From the NCBI GenBank assembly GCA_032622095.1, contig CP136062.1, positions 228,488,578-228,552,577 of the forward strand: DNA of 64,000 bases, in the 5' to 3' direction. The notes under the pieces were generated by a model. It was not told the origin of the DNA, did not search any database, and was given only the letters and a program-made list of their open reading frames with translations. The translations under genes were made by a program, and so were the position numbers. Positions 1 to 10,516 of this stretch are shown here, piece by piece. Each line of letters begins with the position of its first letter. The stretch's first letter is position 1. The DNA is from Siphonodentalium dalli (taxonomy: Eukaryota; Mollusca; Scaphopoda; Gadilida; Siphonodentaliidae).

Positions 1-2033
1 ACGGTTATTTGGGTGGTTAGTGTACAACGGTTATTTGGGTGGTTAGTGTACAACGGTTATTTGGGTGGTTAATTTACAACGGTTATTTGGGTGGTTAGTG
101 TACAGCGGTCATTTGTGTGGTTAATATACAACGGTTATTTGGGTGGTTAATATACAACGGTCATTTGTGTGGTTAATATACAACGGTTATTTGGATGGTT
201 AATATACAACGGTTATTTGGGTGGTTATTATACAACGGTTATTTGGGTGGCTAGTGTACAACGGTTATTTGGGTGGTTAGTGTACAACGGTTATTTGGGT
301 GGTTAGTGTACAACGGTTATTTGGGTGGTTAGGGTACAACGGTTATTTGGGTGGTTAATGTACAACGGTTATTTGATTGGTTAATATTCAACGGTTATTT
401 GGGTGGTTAGTGTACAACGGTTATTTGGGTGGTTAGTGTACAACGGTTATTTGGGTGGTTACTATACAACGGTTATTTGGGTGGTTATTATACAACGGTT
501 ATTTGGGTGGTTAATATACAAAGGTTATTTGGGTGGTTAATATACAACGATTATTTGGGTGGTTAATATACAACGGTTATTTGGGTTGTTAGTGTACAAC
601 GGTTATTTGGGTGGTTAATATACAACGGTTATTTGGGTGGTTAATGTACAACGGTTATTTGGGTGGTTAATATACAACGGTTATTTGGGTGGTTATTGTA
701 CAGCGGTTATTTGGGTGGATTGTGTACCACGGTTATTTGCGTGGTTAATATACAACCGTTATTTGGGTGGTTAATATACAACGGTTATTTGGGTGGTTAA
801 TTTACAACGGTTATTTGGGTGGTTAATATACAACGGTTATTTGGGTGGTTAATATACAACGGTTATTTGGGTGGTTAGTGTACAACGGTTATTTGGGTGG
901 TTAGTGTACAACGGTTATTTGGGTGGTTAATATACAACGGTTATTTGGGTGGTTAATATACAACGGTTATTTGGGTGGTTAGTGTACAACGGTTATTTGG
1001 GTGGTTAGTGTACAACGGTTATTTGGGTGGTTAATATACAACGGTTATTTGGGTGGTTAATATACAACGGTTATTTGGGTGGTTAATATACAACGGTTAT
1101 TTGGGTGGTTAATTTACAACGGTTATTTGGGTGGTTAATTTACAATGCATGCTTATCTGAAACTATAGTTAATTTGCAACGGTTATTTGGTTGGTTAATT
1201 TACAACGGTTATCTGAATCTATAGTTAATTTACAACGGTTGTTTGGGTGGTTAATTTACAACGGCTATTTTTGGTGGTTGATTTACAACGGTTATTTGGG
1301 TGGTTAATATACAACGGTTATCTGAATCTATAATTAATTTACAACGGTTATCTGAATCTATAGTTAATATACAACGGTTATCTGAATCTATAGTTAATAT
1401 ACAACGGTTATTTGGGTGGTTAATTTGCAACGGTTATTTGGCTGGTTAATATACAACGGTTATTTGGGTGGTTAATTTACAATGCATGCTTATCTGAAAC
1501 TATAGTTAATTTGCAACGGTTATTTGGTTGGTTAATTTACAACGGTTATCTGAATCTATAGTTAATTTGCAACGGTTGTTTGGGTGGTTAATTTACAACG
1601 GTTATTTGGGTGGTTAATTTACAACGGTTATTTGGGTGGTTAATATACGACGGTTATCTGAATCTATAGTTAATTTACAACGGTTATCTGAATCTATAGT
1701 TAATATACAACGGTTATCTGAATCTATAGTTAATATACAACCGTTATCTGAATCTATAGTTAATATACAACGGTTATCTGAATCTATAGTTAATATACAA
1801 CGGTTATTTGGGTGGTTAATATACAACGGTTATTTGGGTGGTTAATTTACAATGCATGCTTATCTGAAACTATAGTTAATTTGCAACGGTTATTTGGTTG
1901 GTTAATTTACAACGGTTATCTGAATCTATAGTTAATATACAACGGTTATCTGAATCTATAGTTAATATACAACGGTTATCTGAATCTATAGTTAATTTAC
2001 AACGGTTATTTGGGTGGTTAATTTACAACGGTT
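1..2033. repeat. Minisatellite of two interleaved monomers, 26 bp and 30 bp
   Basis: Tandem array running off the left edge. Monomer A (26 bp) is CAACGGTTAT + TTGGGTGGTT + AATATA; monomer B (30 bp) has the same ends, but its middle reads CTGAATCTATAGTT. A alone fills about 1-1135; A and B alternate from 1135 on. The TTAATATACAACGGTTAT part is shared, so the two types differ only in a central cassette. The TA dinucleotide near the monomer end varies (GTGTA, ATATA, ATTTA). Runs of B (30 bp, a multiple of three) create open frames on both strands with a 10-residue period; these are by-products of the repeat, not genes. Confidence 0.97.
1130..2033. repeat. Higher-order repeat of about 350 bp within the 26/30-bp array
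   Basis: The rare variant ACAATGCATGCTTATCTG occurs at 1142, 1489 and 1849 (spacings 347 and 360 bp), each time followed by the same order of A and B monomers. The right part of the array therefore grew by duplicating blocks of about a dozen monomers rather than single units. Confidence 0.85.
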
Positions 2034-2037
2034 ATTT

Positions 2038-2061
2038 TTTTTGTTTTTTGTTTTTGTTTTT
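2038..2061 (-). other. A-rich 3' tail of the LINE
   Basis: On the minus strand this is runs of A broken by single C residues, directly abutting minisatellite DNA. It marks the 3' end created by target-primed reverse transcription and fixes the insertion boundary. Confidence 0.85.
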
Positions 2062-2500
2062 ATCGAGGAAGTATATATAACAAAAAGAATGAGACAGACA
2101 GACATACGTAGATCACAAGCATTATAGTAACAATACATTGATACATATTATATTCTAGCACTCACTTTTGCACGCTCCCAAGTGAATTTCACTTGGGCTA
2201 CTTTCTCACTGGCGACATTAGTAAAATCATACGTGAATCATATAGTTGTGGTAAAGAGATAAATAAATTGTTGTTCCGTTGGCCATTGGGCGACACAACG
2301 TTAGCGCACTGAATTAAGAACGTCATTTATACTGTAACATAATGAGTTAGGATTGGTGCTGATAAATTTTTGATGATCGAGTTAAGAAATGATTAATGTA
2401 AATTTGAGAGATGGCTTGGGTTCCGGGCTATATGTATATAACTGTGTTATTCGGAGTATATACATGTATAAAGTTAGTTTTATTTGTGGATGTCAGAAAG
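2062..2500 (-). other. LINE 3' untranslated region with a perfect short palindrome
   Basis: No open frame. It lies between the ORF2 stop and the A-rich tail. At 2177-2197 it contains CCCAAGTGAA-T-TTCACTTGGG, a 10-bp perfect stem with a one-base centre. Stem-loops in LINE 3' UTRs can be recognised by the element's own reverse transcriptase; that role here is an inference. Confidence 0.65.
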
Positions 2501-3870
2501 TCAATCAGTGTTGTCATTAATTACATTTTCAAGGGGTAGCCATCGCTTTTGAAACTCTTGATATAGCATGTTGCATCTGGATGTGTACTTATCGCATTCA
2601 TATTTGAATTTCAATTCAGCGACAAACGCCTTTATTGATAGTTGGATCGGGTCAAATTTAGTCCTATAAATATATTGCTTTAGCACAAGTAGAAAGTAGT
2701 TTATGATGGAATTCACTTGACAGTGATTAGCGCCAAAAAGCATATTTGGTTTGGTAATATGTATAGACACTTGATTTGTTTTCAGCCAAGACTGGAGTTC
2801 GGTTATGAACCGATTTGTGTGTGGGCAGTCCCAGAAAATGTGAGAAATGTTTTCTTGAGTATTTTCGCATCTCTTACATAGATCATCAGCTCTTATGCCT
2901 GCTATCTTCAGAAAGTTGTTCGTCGAGAGGATTCTCGTATTAATTCTATATTGGAGCCATTGAAGTTTGGTGTCAGGCGTGGTAGTAAATGGATTACAAA
3001 ATATATTGTCCCATGATTGTGAGTCGTCTTTTATTTCCGATTTCAATTTTTTACATGAGTTTGGCACCCATGTTCCCAGGTTTCCTATTGACAGGGTTCT
3101 ATGAAAGAGTTGACCGCCTTTATGATCCCTTAATAACGGGCTCAAATGTTTGGGTAAGAACGGAGAGTGTAATCGTAGGAGGGGCTGATTTCGATAGTTT
3201 GAAAGGCTATATATTTGGCGTTTTAGGCTAGCCATAGTAATGAAGTTAGTAGAAATATTGAATGTAGCCCTAAGGAAGTCGGGGGTGTGAAATTCACCAT
3301 TGGCTTGGAACATATCGTTTACAAAATATATGCCTGCATTTCTCCACGAATTAAAGTTAATGGGGTTTCCTTCCATTCTAATGTTAGAATTATTCCATAT
3401 GGTCGCTGACATGATATTACCATTTTTATCATCTATGCTTATGAATTTGCACCAAGAGCTGAGAACAAACCTCCAAAATGGGTTAGACATTTTTGAAGTT
3501 TGTTTTGACAGGAACTTAGCATCATATGTTAGGTACAGGGGGTCATATATAATGGGGTTGTCTTTTAGGAGAGGGGCCCATTTTGATTGTTTACATATTA
3601 GACGTCTCAGCCATGTGATTTTCATTGCGTCGTTAAAATGTTCCAAGTTGACCATTTTCAATCCTCCTAGGGGGTAATCAAGACATAACTGCTTCCTTTG
3701 TACTCTGTCTCGTTTCGAGTTCCAGATAAAATGGAATAAAATTGTGTTTAACTTTTTAATGAAAGCATCGTCTGGACTGGGGAGAGACATGAATATGTGG
3801 GTTAGCTTTGGAAGAATAAGTGTCTTAATGACAGCTATTCTTCCAATTGGGGTTAATAGCCTGTGGCTCC
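2501..3870 (-). pseudogene. LINE ORF2, C-terminal segment (thumb/connection region and zinc-binding motif)
   Basis: Open for about 430 codons from 3790 to the stop at 2501. The frame can be followed upstream to about 3870, where residues such as LLTPIGRIAVIKTL and LPKLTH, typical of the region after the RT fingers and palm in L1/Tx1 elements, are read in this frame. A cysteine/histidine cluster lies in the middle: CKRCENTQ, then HIFWDCPH, the C-terminal zinc-binding signature of LINE ORF2 proteins. The segment is joined to the RT segment by a frameshift near 3868, so no continuous protein can be made. The stop at 2501 looks like the natural ORF2 end. Confidence 0.85.
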
Positions 3871-5243
3871 ATGCATGTCTTGGTTAGTCGTTCTATTTCG
3901 TCCAATTTACCGGAGTAGTTTGACATCATTTTTTGATTATCAGTGTTGAAATTAAAGCCCAGAAAGTTGAAAGTTTTTGAGTAAGATAATTTTAAATCTT
4001 GGCACATGGTTGACTCATAGTTTGTTCTTGATCCTATCCATGCCGCCTGGCATTTCTCCGGGTTAATACGCAGTCCCGAAACCCGAGCATATAGGTCAAG
4101 TATTGAGTAGGCCTCACGTATGCTACTTTCATTGCCATCAAGTATGAACGTTGTGTCGTCCGCGTATTGTGATAGTTTATACTCTGAACCACCGAGGACT
4201 ATTCCTTTAATTTTATCATTCTGTCTTACCAACAATGCTAACACCTCAGCACAGAGGAGAAAAATATACGGGGATATGGGATCACCCTGTCGACAGCCAC
4301 GCCCTAATTTAAAACTTTGTGATATGTGACCGTTAATCAGTATAGACGAACTAGCGTCTTCATATAGAATGGCCATCCATTTTTTTATGGAATCGCCAAA
4401 TTCGAAAACATTGAGGCATTTATGTATGAACGACCAGGAAACTGAGTCAAATGCTTTTTCGAAGTCTACTAGGAGCAGGACTCCAGGCTTATCGTGGGTT
4501 TTCGCTTGATGCATTATGTCATATATGAGCCTTGTATTATCTCCAATATACCTGTCAGCAAGAAAACCTGTTTGGTCAGAATTAATTATATACGGGAGGA
4601 CGCGTTTAAGCCTATATGCGATACAAGATGAGGCGAGTTTATAAGTTGTGTTCAAAAGAGAGATGATACGCCAGTTTTTCAATAATTGACGGGTTTTGTC
4701 CTTCTTTGGAATAAGTGTTATAATACCCTGTTTTTGTGTGATCGATAATTCTCCGACTGAAAATGATTCGTTAAGTGAGTCTGTCACAAAGGGCCCCAGA
4801 TTAGACCAGAAAAATTTGAAGAATTCATATGTGTAACCAGATGGTCCCGGGCATATACATCTTTTCGATTGTTTTAATGCATGTGTCAATTCTTGTAAAG
4901 TTATCGGACCCTCAATGCTCGATGCTAGAGATGGGGCAAGTTTTGGAGTTTCAGAATTTTTTAACATTTGGTTTAGATCTTGATCAGAAGTATATTTATG
5001 TGAATAAAGAGTTTGGTAGAAATTTCGAGCTTCCGACATGATACTGTCTTGTGTTGTCAAATTACTACCGTTATTATCTGTCAAACTGGTCAGGGTTTTG
5101 GAACTATAGTTACGTTTCTCTAAATTCAGAAAATATTTTGTGGGTTTTTCTCCTTCCTCGACCCATTTCGCTCGGGACCTAATCATAGCACCACGATTGC
5201 TCTCTCTTCGTATTTTTTCTAATTCGAATTCAGTTTTTTCCAT
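3825..5243 (-). pseudogene. LINE ORF2, reverse transcriptase segment
   Basis: Open for 472 codons. RT motifs appear in order: LIPKKDK followed by NWRIISLLN (fingers), DQTGFLADRYIGDN, LLVDFEKAFDSVSW (first catalytic aspartate), GRGCRQGDPISPYIF, and SQYADDT at about 4153-4176 (catalytic aspartate pair), then GLRINPEKC. All catalytic aspartates are present. The spacing and the RYIGDNTRLIYD and IKGI motifs are typical of the L1/Tx1 clade rather than CR1, RTE or I elements. The frame overlaps the endonuclease segment at 5219-5243, where an A-rich run has shifted the frame, and it ends at a premature stop at 3825 after a second shift near 3868. Confidence 0.93.
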
Positions 5244-6278
5244 TCTTCCATGAGCTTCTGCTTACATTCGAGACTTTGTGATGAGTTGTCGAGATCGAAT
5301 AATATTCTGTTTATCTTTTCAGAAAGGAGTTGTTCTCTTTTAAGATGTTCTCGTTTACGGTTCGCACAGAACTTTATAGTTTCTCCCCTAATGTCTAACA
5401 AAATGGCATCTAAAAGAAGTCTCTTATTGATATTACATGAAACTTTACGTTCACCTTCATCTTCTACATATGAGTAGCCATAGCGCACTTTATTTTCTTC
5501 TATGATCCTTTTAACCAAGTCGCAATATTCCTTGCTATGTAAAATAGAGTTATTGAACTTCCAAAACCCATGACCAGTTTTCATGTTGCTAACTGTTATT
5601 TGATAGGAGATAATTGAGTGATCGGATTTATATCCCGGTATTATCGCGGGTCCCGTGTTTGATAAATTGAGGAGTTCCGAGGATACTAGGAAATAGTCCA
5701 GTCGAGCCATTTTTATCGGGGACTTTCTTCTCCATGTGTATCGGGTTTCATTGGCATTGTAGATTCTCCAAATGTCGATTAGTTCGAGGCTATCGATAAG
5801 ATTTTTAACTTCAACTGGAATCCATTATAATCTGGGTATTCCCGATTTTGTCGAGTATTTTTTTCTAGTTAGAGTAGAAGTCAGGGTTATCCTCGTTTGG
5901 GCCATATAGATTGACTAGACTTAATCTAAGATTTTCGATAGTAATATCCATTATAATGAAGTTTGCACTTGGATCTCGCTGGACCTGATGCAGTTTAAAG
6001 TCAAATTTATTTTGGAATAAAATAGCTACTCCTCTCGATTGAGACGTAAAGGGAGCCATGATAGTTTTGTAGCCCCATTCAGCTTCTATGCATCTTTCCA
6101 TTGATTTTGTGAAGTGCGTGTCTTGGAGACAGTATATTGAACCATCTAATGAACGTAAATGTCGGAACACATCGCGACGTTTTTCTGATTGATTTAGTCC
6201 ACGGAAGTTCAGAGATAATATCTTAATTATAGTCATGATGTGAATGGGCGGACGCCCGCGCCAACGGAAACAATACAT
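5219..6278 (-). pseudogene. LINE ORF2, N-terminal AP-type endonuclease, with internal deletion
   Basis: The start at 6278 leads into IIKILSLNFRGL, the usual N-terminus of an L1-type endonuclease/exonuclease/phosphatase domain. It continues through LQDTHF and RGVAILF to LVNLYGPNEDNPDFY. A stop at about 5865 follows. Endonuclease sequence then resumes in another frame at about 5805 (NLIDSLELIDIWR, then MARLDYFLVS, and the catalytic SDHS motif near 5610). The block that normally carries GGDFN between these two parts is missing, so the domain has lost catalytic residues as well as its frame. The C-terminal part runs to 5219 and is shifted relative to the RT segment. Confidence 0.88.
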
Positions 6279-7304
6279 TGTATATAGCTAAAATTTCATA
6301 ATGAGATGCATTGACTCTAGAAAGATACACATTGTGGTCGCCACCATACATACAAGAGAAGAAACATACAGAGAAAACATGGAGAAAACAAATTAACAAA
6401 ACGAAAATAAATAATACATTCATTCCAGTTGACGATTGTGTCATGAGACAGCATCAACCACCCAACAGCGGTTTTAATATTATTAACGATGTCACATGGG
6501 TCACACTGCCTGTCATTCCCTAATATATATCAGCTGTTGCTTAACTTTGAGGTTCAGAACTGACATAACCCGTTAGTATTTTAAAGCTTTGAACAGTGTT
6601 GTTGTTGCTGTTGGAAATGTTACCGGCATATAAGACAGTGCATCTTTAAATGCTTTTCGGAATCGTAGATTATACTAATCTCTGTCAAATTAAAGTATGG
6701 CACCAAGGGGCAAACATATATAGGACAGACATGCGAGTTACCTTTATTCGTATTCGTTATCAGATTGTCACTAAAAGATACTACTAATTCGTGGAGTGTA
6801 TAGACATATTCAGATCGAATCATATATTTTACATGCATAGCAAATATAAAATGTTGAGTTCGAAACGAAGCACGTTCATTTAACGTGCTAATAAGTGGAG
6901 TCGGGGGCATTGTTTTTGTGTCTTACCTAGCAGGAATGGCAGGCTCTGTGACCCATATTCTCAGCTGAAATAGTTTTGAATCATTTTTGGAATCATCAGT
7001 AGATGTCAAGTTTTTTTTAACCTTTAATGTCATTATATAGTATCGGGCTATCAATTGTGTTGTTGCAGATGGTAGTAAAAAGCTATTACAATACACAGTT
7101 CCGAGCAGTCTCATTGAAAGGCCGACGAAAATCTTATATTGGTGTACTTCCGTTAGCATTATTGTCATCTTTTCAAAGAGACTGAGTTCAGAACTATATC
7201 ATCTGACAATTCAAAATTATTTGGAAACTTATACTGTGAGCTATAGACATATTTATATATAATCCGACACTTTAAATGTATTTGTAATATATATAGTCTG
7301 ACAG
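6279..7304 (-). other. Putative LINE 5' region; no ORF1
   Basis: About 1 kb between the ORF2 start and the array DNA at 7305. An intact L1/Tx1 element would have ORF1 upstream of ORF2, but no convincing ORF1 domain or zinc knuckle is seen. An imperfect inverted repeat (6496-6519 against 6933-6956, three mismatches in 24) suggests either a small fold-back insertion or UTR structure. The inferred target-site duplication implies that this belongs to the same insertion. Confidence 0.5.
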
Positions 7305-7505
7305 TTACAACGGCTATTTTTGGTGGTAAATTTACAACGTTATTTGGGTGATTGATATACAATAGTTATCTGAATATATAGTTAATTTACAATTTAGTTG
7401 GGTGGTTAATTTACAACGGTTAGTTGGATGGTTAATTTACAACGGTTATCTGTGCGATGAAGACCATCGTGAAACCATAGTTTTACAACGGTCATGTGGG
7501 TGGTA
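7305..7505. repeat. Diverged continuation of the 26/30-bp minisatellite
   Basis: Degenerate units such as TTACAACGGCTATTTTTGG, then AATAGTTATCTGAATATATAG and TTTACAACGGTTAGTTGG, in the same orientation as 1-2033. These units are more diverged than those left of the LINE, as often seen at array edges. Confidence 0.85.
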
Positions 7506-7911
7506 AAACTATAGTAAAAAAACAGTAGTTAATTTACCATGGTTAACCATGCCTCCATAATAATTACTGTGCCTCCATTTTTCTAGTAATTACCACTATT
7601 TAAAAAAAAATCCATGATAGTTTGGGATGCGCGCGCGCTGCGTTTGGGACACACTAAATATTGCCAATTACCAATAAAAGATATTAAAAAGATAATTTGT
7701 TAAAGCCGTCTAACATGAGTCACTATTTTAACGAGAAAGATAATGAGACAGGTTAGAAATTTCTACAGTGTCGAATCGGACAAGAATATGAAATTTAACG
7801 CAATGTTTGAACGACGTTTATCTCGTACGCCCTCATGAAAAAATACAATAGTAGTACCACAATAATACTAATAGCATACAGCGGTATAGTACAGTGTGAA
7901 ATACTAAACAT
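7506..7911. other. AT-rich DNA without recognisable gene
   Basis: Contains the short palindrome TACCATGGTTAACCATG near 7537 and a GCGCGCGCGC tract near 7630. No coding potential or transposon end seen. Confidence 0.5.
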
Positions 7912-9190
7912 AAATCATAACACTCCTGGAACTTTTACTATAGTTTGCTGTGGTAATACTATAGTATCCCATGGTATACCATAGTATATACGCTGCAGTA
8001 CAACTATAGTATTCTATAGTACATTGTGATATAATATGCAGCAATCATAACGCTCCTGGAACGTTTACTATAGTTTGCTGTGGTAATACTATAGTATCCC
8101 ATGGTATACCATAGTACGCTGCAGTACAACTATAGTATTCTATAGTACAGTGTGATATAATATGCAGCAATCATAACGCTCCTGGAACTTTTACTATAGT
8201 TTGTTGTGGTAATACTATAGTATCCCATGGTATACCATAGTACGCTGCAGTACAACTATAGTATTCTATAGTACAGTGTGATATAATATGCAGCAATCAT
8301 AACGCTCCTGGAACTTTTACTATAGTTTGTTGTGGTAATACTATAGTATCCCATGGTATACCATAGTACGCTGCAGTACAACTATAGGATTCTATAGTAC
8401 AGTGTGATATAATATGCAGCAATCATAATACTGCTGGAACTTTTACTATAGTTTGTTGTGGTAATACTATAGTATCCCATGGTATACCATAGTACGCTGC
8501 AGTACAACTATAGTATTCTATAGTACAGTGTGATATAATATGCAGCAATCATAACGCTGCTGGAACTTTTACTATAGTTTGTTGTGGTAATACTATAGTA
8601 TCCCATGGTATACCATAGTACGCTGCAGTACAACTATAGTATTCTATAGTACAGTGTGATATAATATGCAGCAATCATAATACTGCTGGAACTTTTACTA
8701 TAGTTTGTTGTGGTAATACTATAGTATCCCATGGTATACCATAGTACGCTGCAGTACACCTATAGTATTCTATAGTACAGTGTGATATAATATGCAGCAA
8801 TCATAACGCTCCTGGAACTTTTACTATAGTTTGTTGTGGTAATACTATAGTATCCCATGGTATACCATAGTACGCTGCAGTACACCTATAGTATTCTATA
8901 GTACAGTGTGATATAATATGCAGCAATCATAACGCTCCTGGAACTTTTACTATAGTTTGTTGTGGTAATACTATAGTATCCCATGGTATACCATAGTACG
9001 CTGCAGTACAACTATAGTATTCTATAGTACAGTGTGATATAATATGCAGCAATCATAATACTGCTGGAACTTTTACTATAGTTTGTTGTGGTAATACTAT
9101 AGTATCCCATGGTATACCATAGTACGCTGCAGTACACCTATAGTATTCTATAGTACAGTGTGATATAATATGCAGCAATCATAGTACTCC
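7912..9190. repeat. 126-bp tandem repeat, about 10 copies
   Basis: The landmark TATGCAGCAATCATAA recurs every 126 bp (its G at 8038, 8164, 8290, 8416, 8542, 8668, 8794, 8920, 9046, 9172). Copies differ by few substitutions (ACGCTCC versus TACTGC; CAACTATAG versus CACCTATAG). The first, leftmost unit is the most diverged. Each monomer is full of CTATAG-type words and an imperfect palindrome centred on CCATGG, flanked by TACTATAGTAT and ATACCATAGTA, so every copy can form a hairpin. Confidence 0.96.
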
Positions 9191-9207
9191 TGATATGGAC
9201 GTTTACT

Positions 9208-9330
9208 ATAAACACAGAACGACACGATGTGTAAATGGGTTTGTCAATACGGCACGAGTTCTATCCTTCCGCGACAGCACGAGTGCCGTATCGACAAACC
9301 CATTTACACATCGTGTCGTTCTGTGTTTAT
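9208..9330. mobile_element. Fold-back (MITE-like) element, 46-48 bp arms
   Basis: The left arm at 9210-9255 (AACACAGAACGACACGATGT...) and the right arm at 9283-9328 are reverse complements with one mismatch in 46, separated by 27 bases. The element begins about 18 bases after the last 126-bp monomer. No internal coding capacity. Confidence 0.9.
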
Positions 9331-10285
9331 TACACGCTTCGCATCCTAGAATCCGTTACAGGATTACAAGGTTTATTTAGGTTCATATACAGGGCGTGTT
9401 TGTCATGTGTGATGATTCTTTTATTTAAATAGTTCCAGTTTCGTGGTTGAGGCGAACGTCATGTACGTCATTTTACGTCAACGAGATGCGTATGGAACGT
9501 ACGTTGCATACGGATGTGTGAATATGGAACGGCAATAACACTGTACTTCTAGGAACAAGCGTGTAATAAAGTATATATTGTGATAATTAGGTAATATTAT
9601 AGAATTCCATGGTATTACTGCGGCATTACTGTAGTATATTGTAATATTACCATAGTATACCACGGAATAGTATGTAACTAATATAGCACTATAAGCACTT
9701 AATATAGTTCGATACTGTACCACAGAATCCCGCATTAAATTTTTACATGGCTTATTTTGGTTGTGAACTTACATTTTTATGGCAACCTCAATGTGGATTC
9801 GATTATCAAACAAGTAGGTTTAAATAAAAAATCAAAAAATTCATCACATAAACAAATCCCTCTTTTATAATTGTAAATTGATGCTGATCACCAAATTAAC
9901 TTTTGAATAAATACGGTTGCTGTACGGTATTTAGACCCTCGAATCGGATGGGGGTCTTTAAAATACCCCAAAAACACATATTATTACTACATGCAGTGAC
10001 AATATAGTATTTTAATAGTTCTGATAAGCATATCACTATAGTTTTACTATTGTGATAATATAGTTTTACTATAGTATTTATGTAGTAATAATAAAGTATT
10101 ACTGTAGTAATACACTACAGTAAACAATAAAGTATTACTGTAGTAATACTATATTAGACAGCCGTCATAAATACAATGGTACAATTGTTCTATAGTAAAA
10201 CATGGAAACTATAGTTATACCATAGTTATATCGAACCCATGATAATGTTCAATATAATTAGTTTAACCCTTTACCCAACATAAGG
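9331..10285. other. AT-rich DNA with short palindromes
   Basis: An imperfect palindrome spans about 9603-9672 (ATTCCATGGTATTACTG against its reverse complement ending GTATACCACGGAAT). TAGTATTACTGTAGTAATAC-type words are clustered at 10020-10160. The vocabulary resembles that of the 126-bp monomer, so this may be decayed related sequence. No gene. Confidence 0.5.
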
Positions 10286-10516
10286 GCCCTGTGCCAATGC
10301 ATTCTCTTATATATGCGAGTCGACCATAGGTCGCCTCGCATATATAAGAGAATGCATTGGCTTAACACATTAAAAATGATAAAATGGTTAAAGAATGTAA
10401 GAACAAATGGTAAAAAGTGTTAAAAAAAGATTTTTTTTAGGCCAATGCATTCTCTTATATATGCGAGGCGACCTTGGTAGACTCGCATATATAAGAGAAT
10501 GCATTGGCACAGGGCA
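10286..10516. mobile_element. Hairpin-capped MITE, copy 1 (internally deleted)
   Basis: Two 68-69-bp hairpins (10293-10361 and 10441-10508), each with about 32-bp arms (GCCAATGCATTCTCTTATAT...), are placed as inverted ends of one element. They are preceded by CCCTGT on the left and followed by ACAGGG on the right. Only about 80 AT-rich bases separate the hairpins, far fewer than in the 58-kb copy, so the centre has been deleted. Confidence 0.9.

Larger units (their letters stand above)
2038..7304 (-). mobile_element. L1/Tx1-clade LINE retrotransposon, inactive, inserted into the minisatellite
   Basis: Read on the minus strand, the order is a region without ORF1 (7304-6279), broken ORF2 with endonuclease, reverse transcriptase and C-terminal zinc-binding segments (6278-2501), a 3' UTR (2500-2062) and an A-rich tail (2061-2038). 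Array DNA flanks both ends. The 15-mer TTACAACGGTTATTT at 2023-2037 recurs with one change at 7305-7319, as expected of a target-site duplication. The reverse transcriptase and endonuclease resemble the Tx1 group of the L1 clade. Whether all of 6279-7304 belongs to the LINE is less certain than the 3' part. Confidence 0.85.

Noticed and set aside
1614-2080. Open frames encoding a 10-residue repeat peptide on both strands
   Set aside because: They follow automatically from the 30-bp monomer (a multiple of three) lacking stops; no start context or conservation.
2989-5041. Plus-strand frames inside the LINE
   Set aside because: Antisense shadows of the reverse transcriptase and C-terminal segments.
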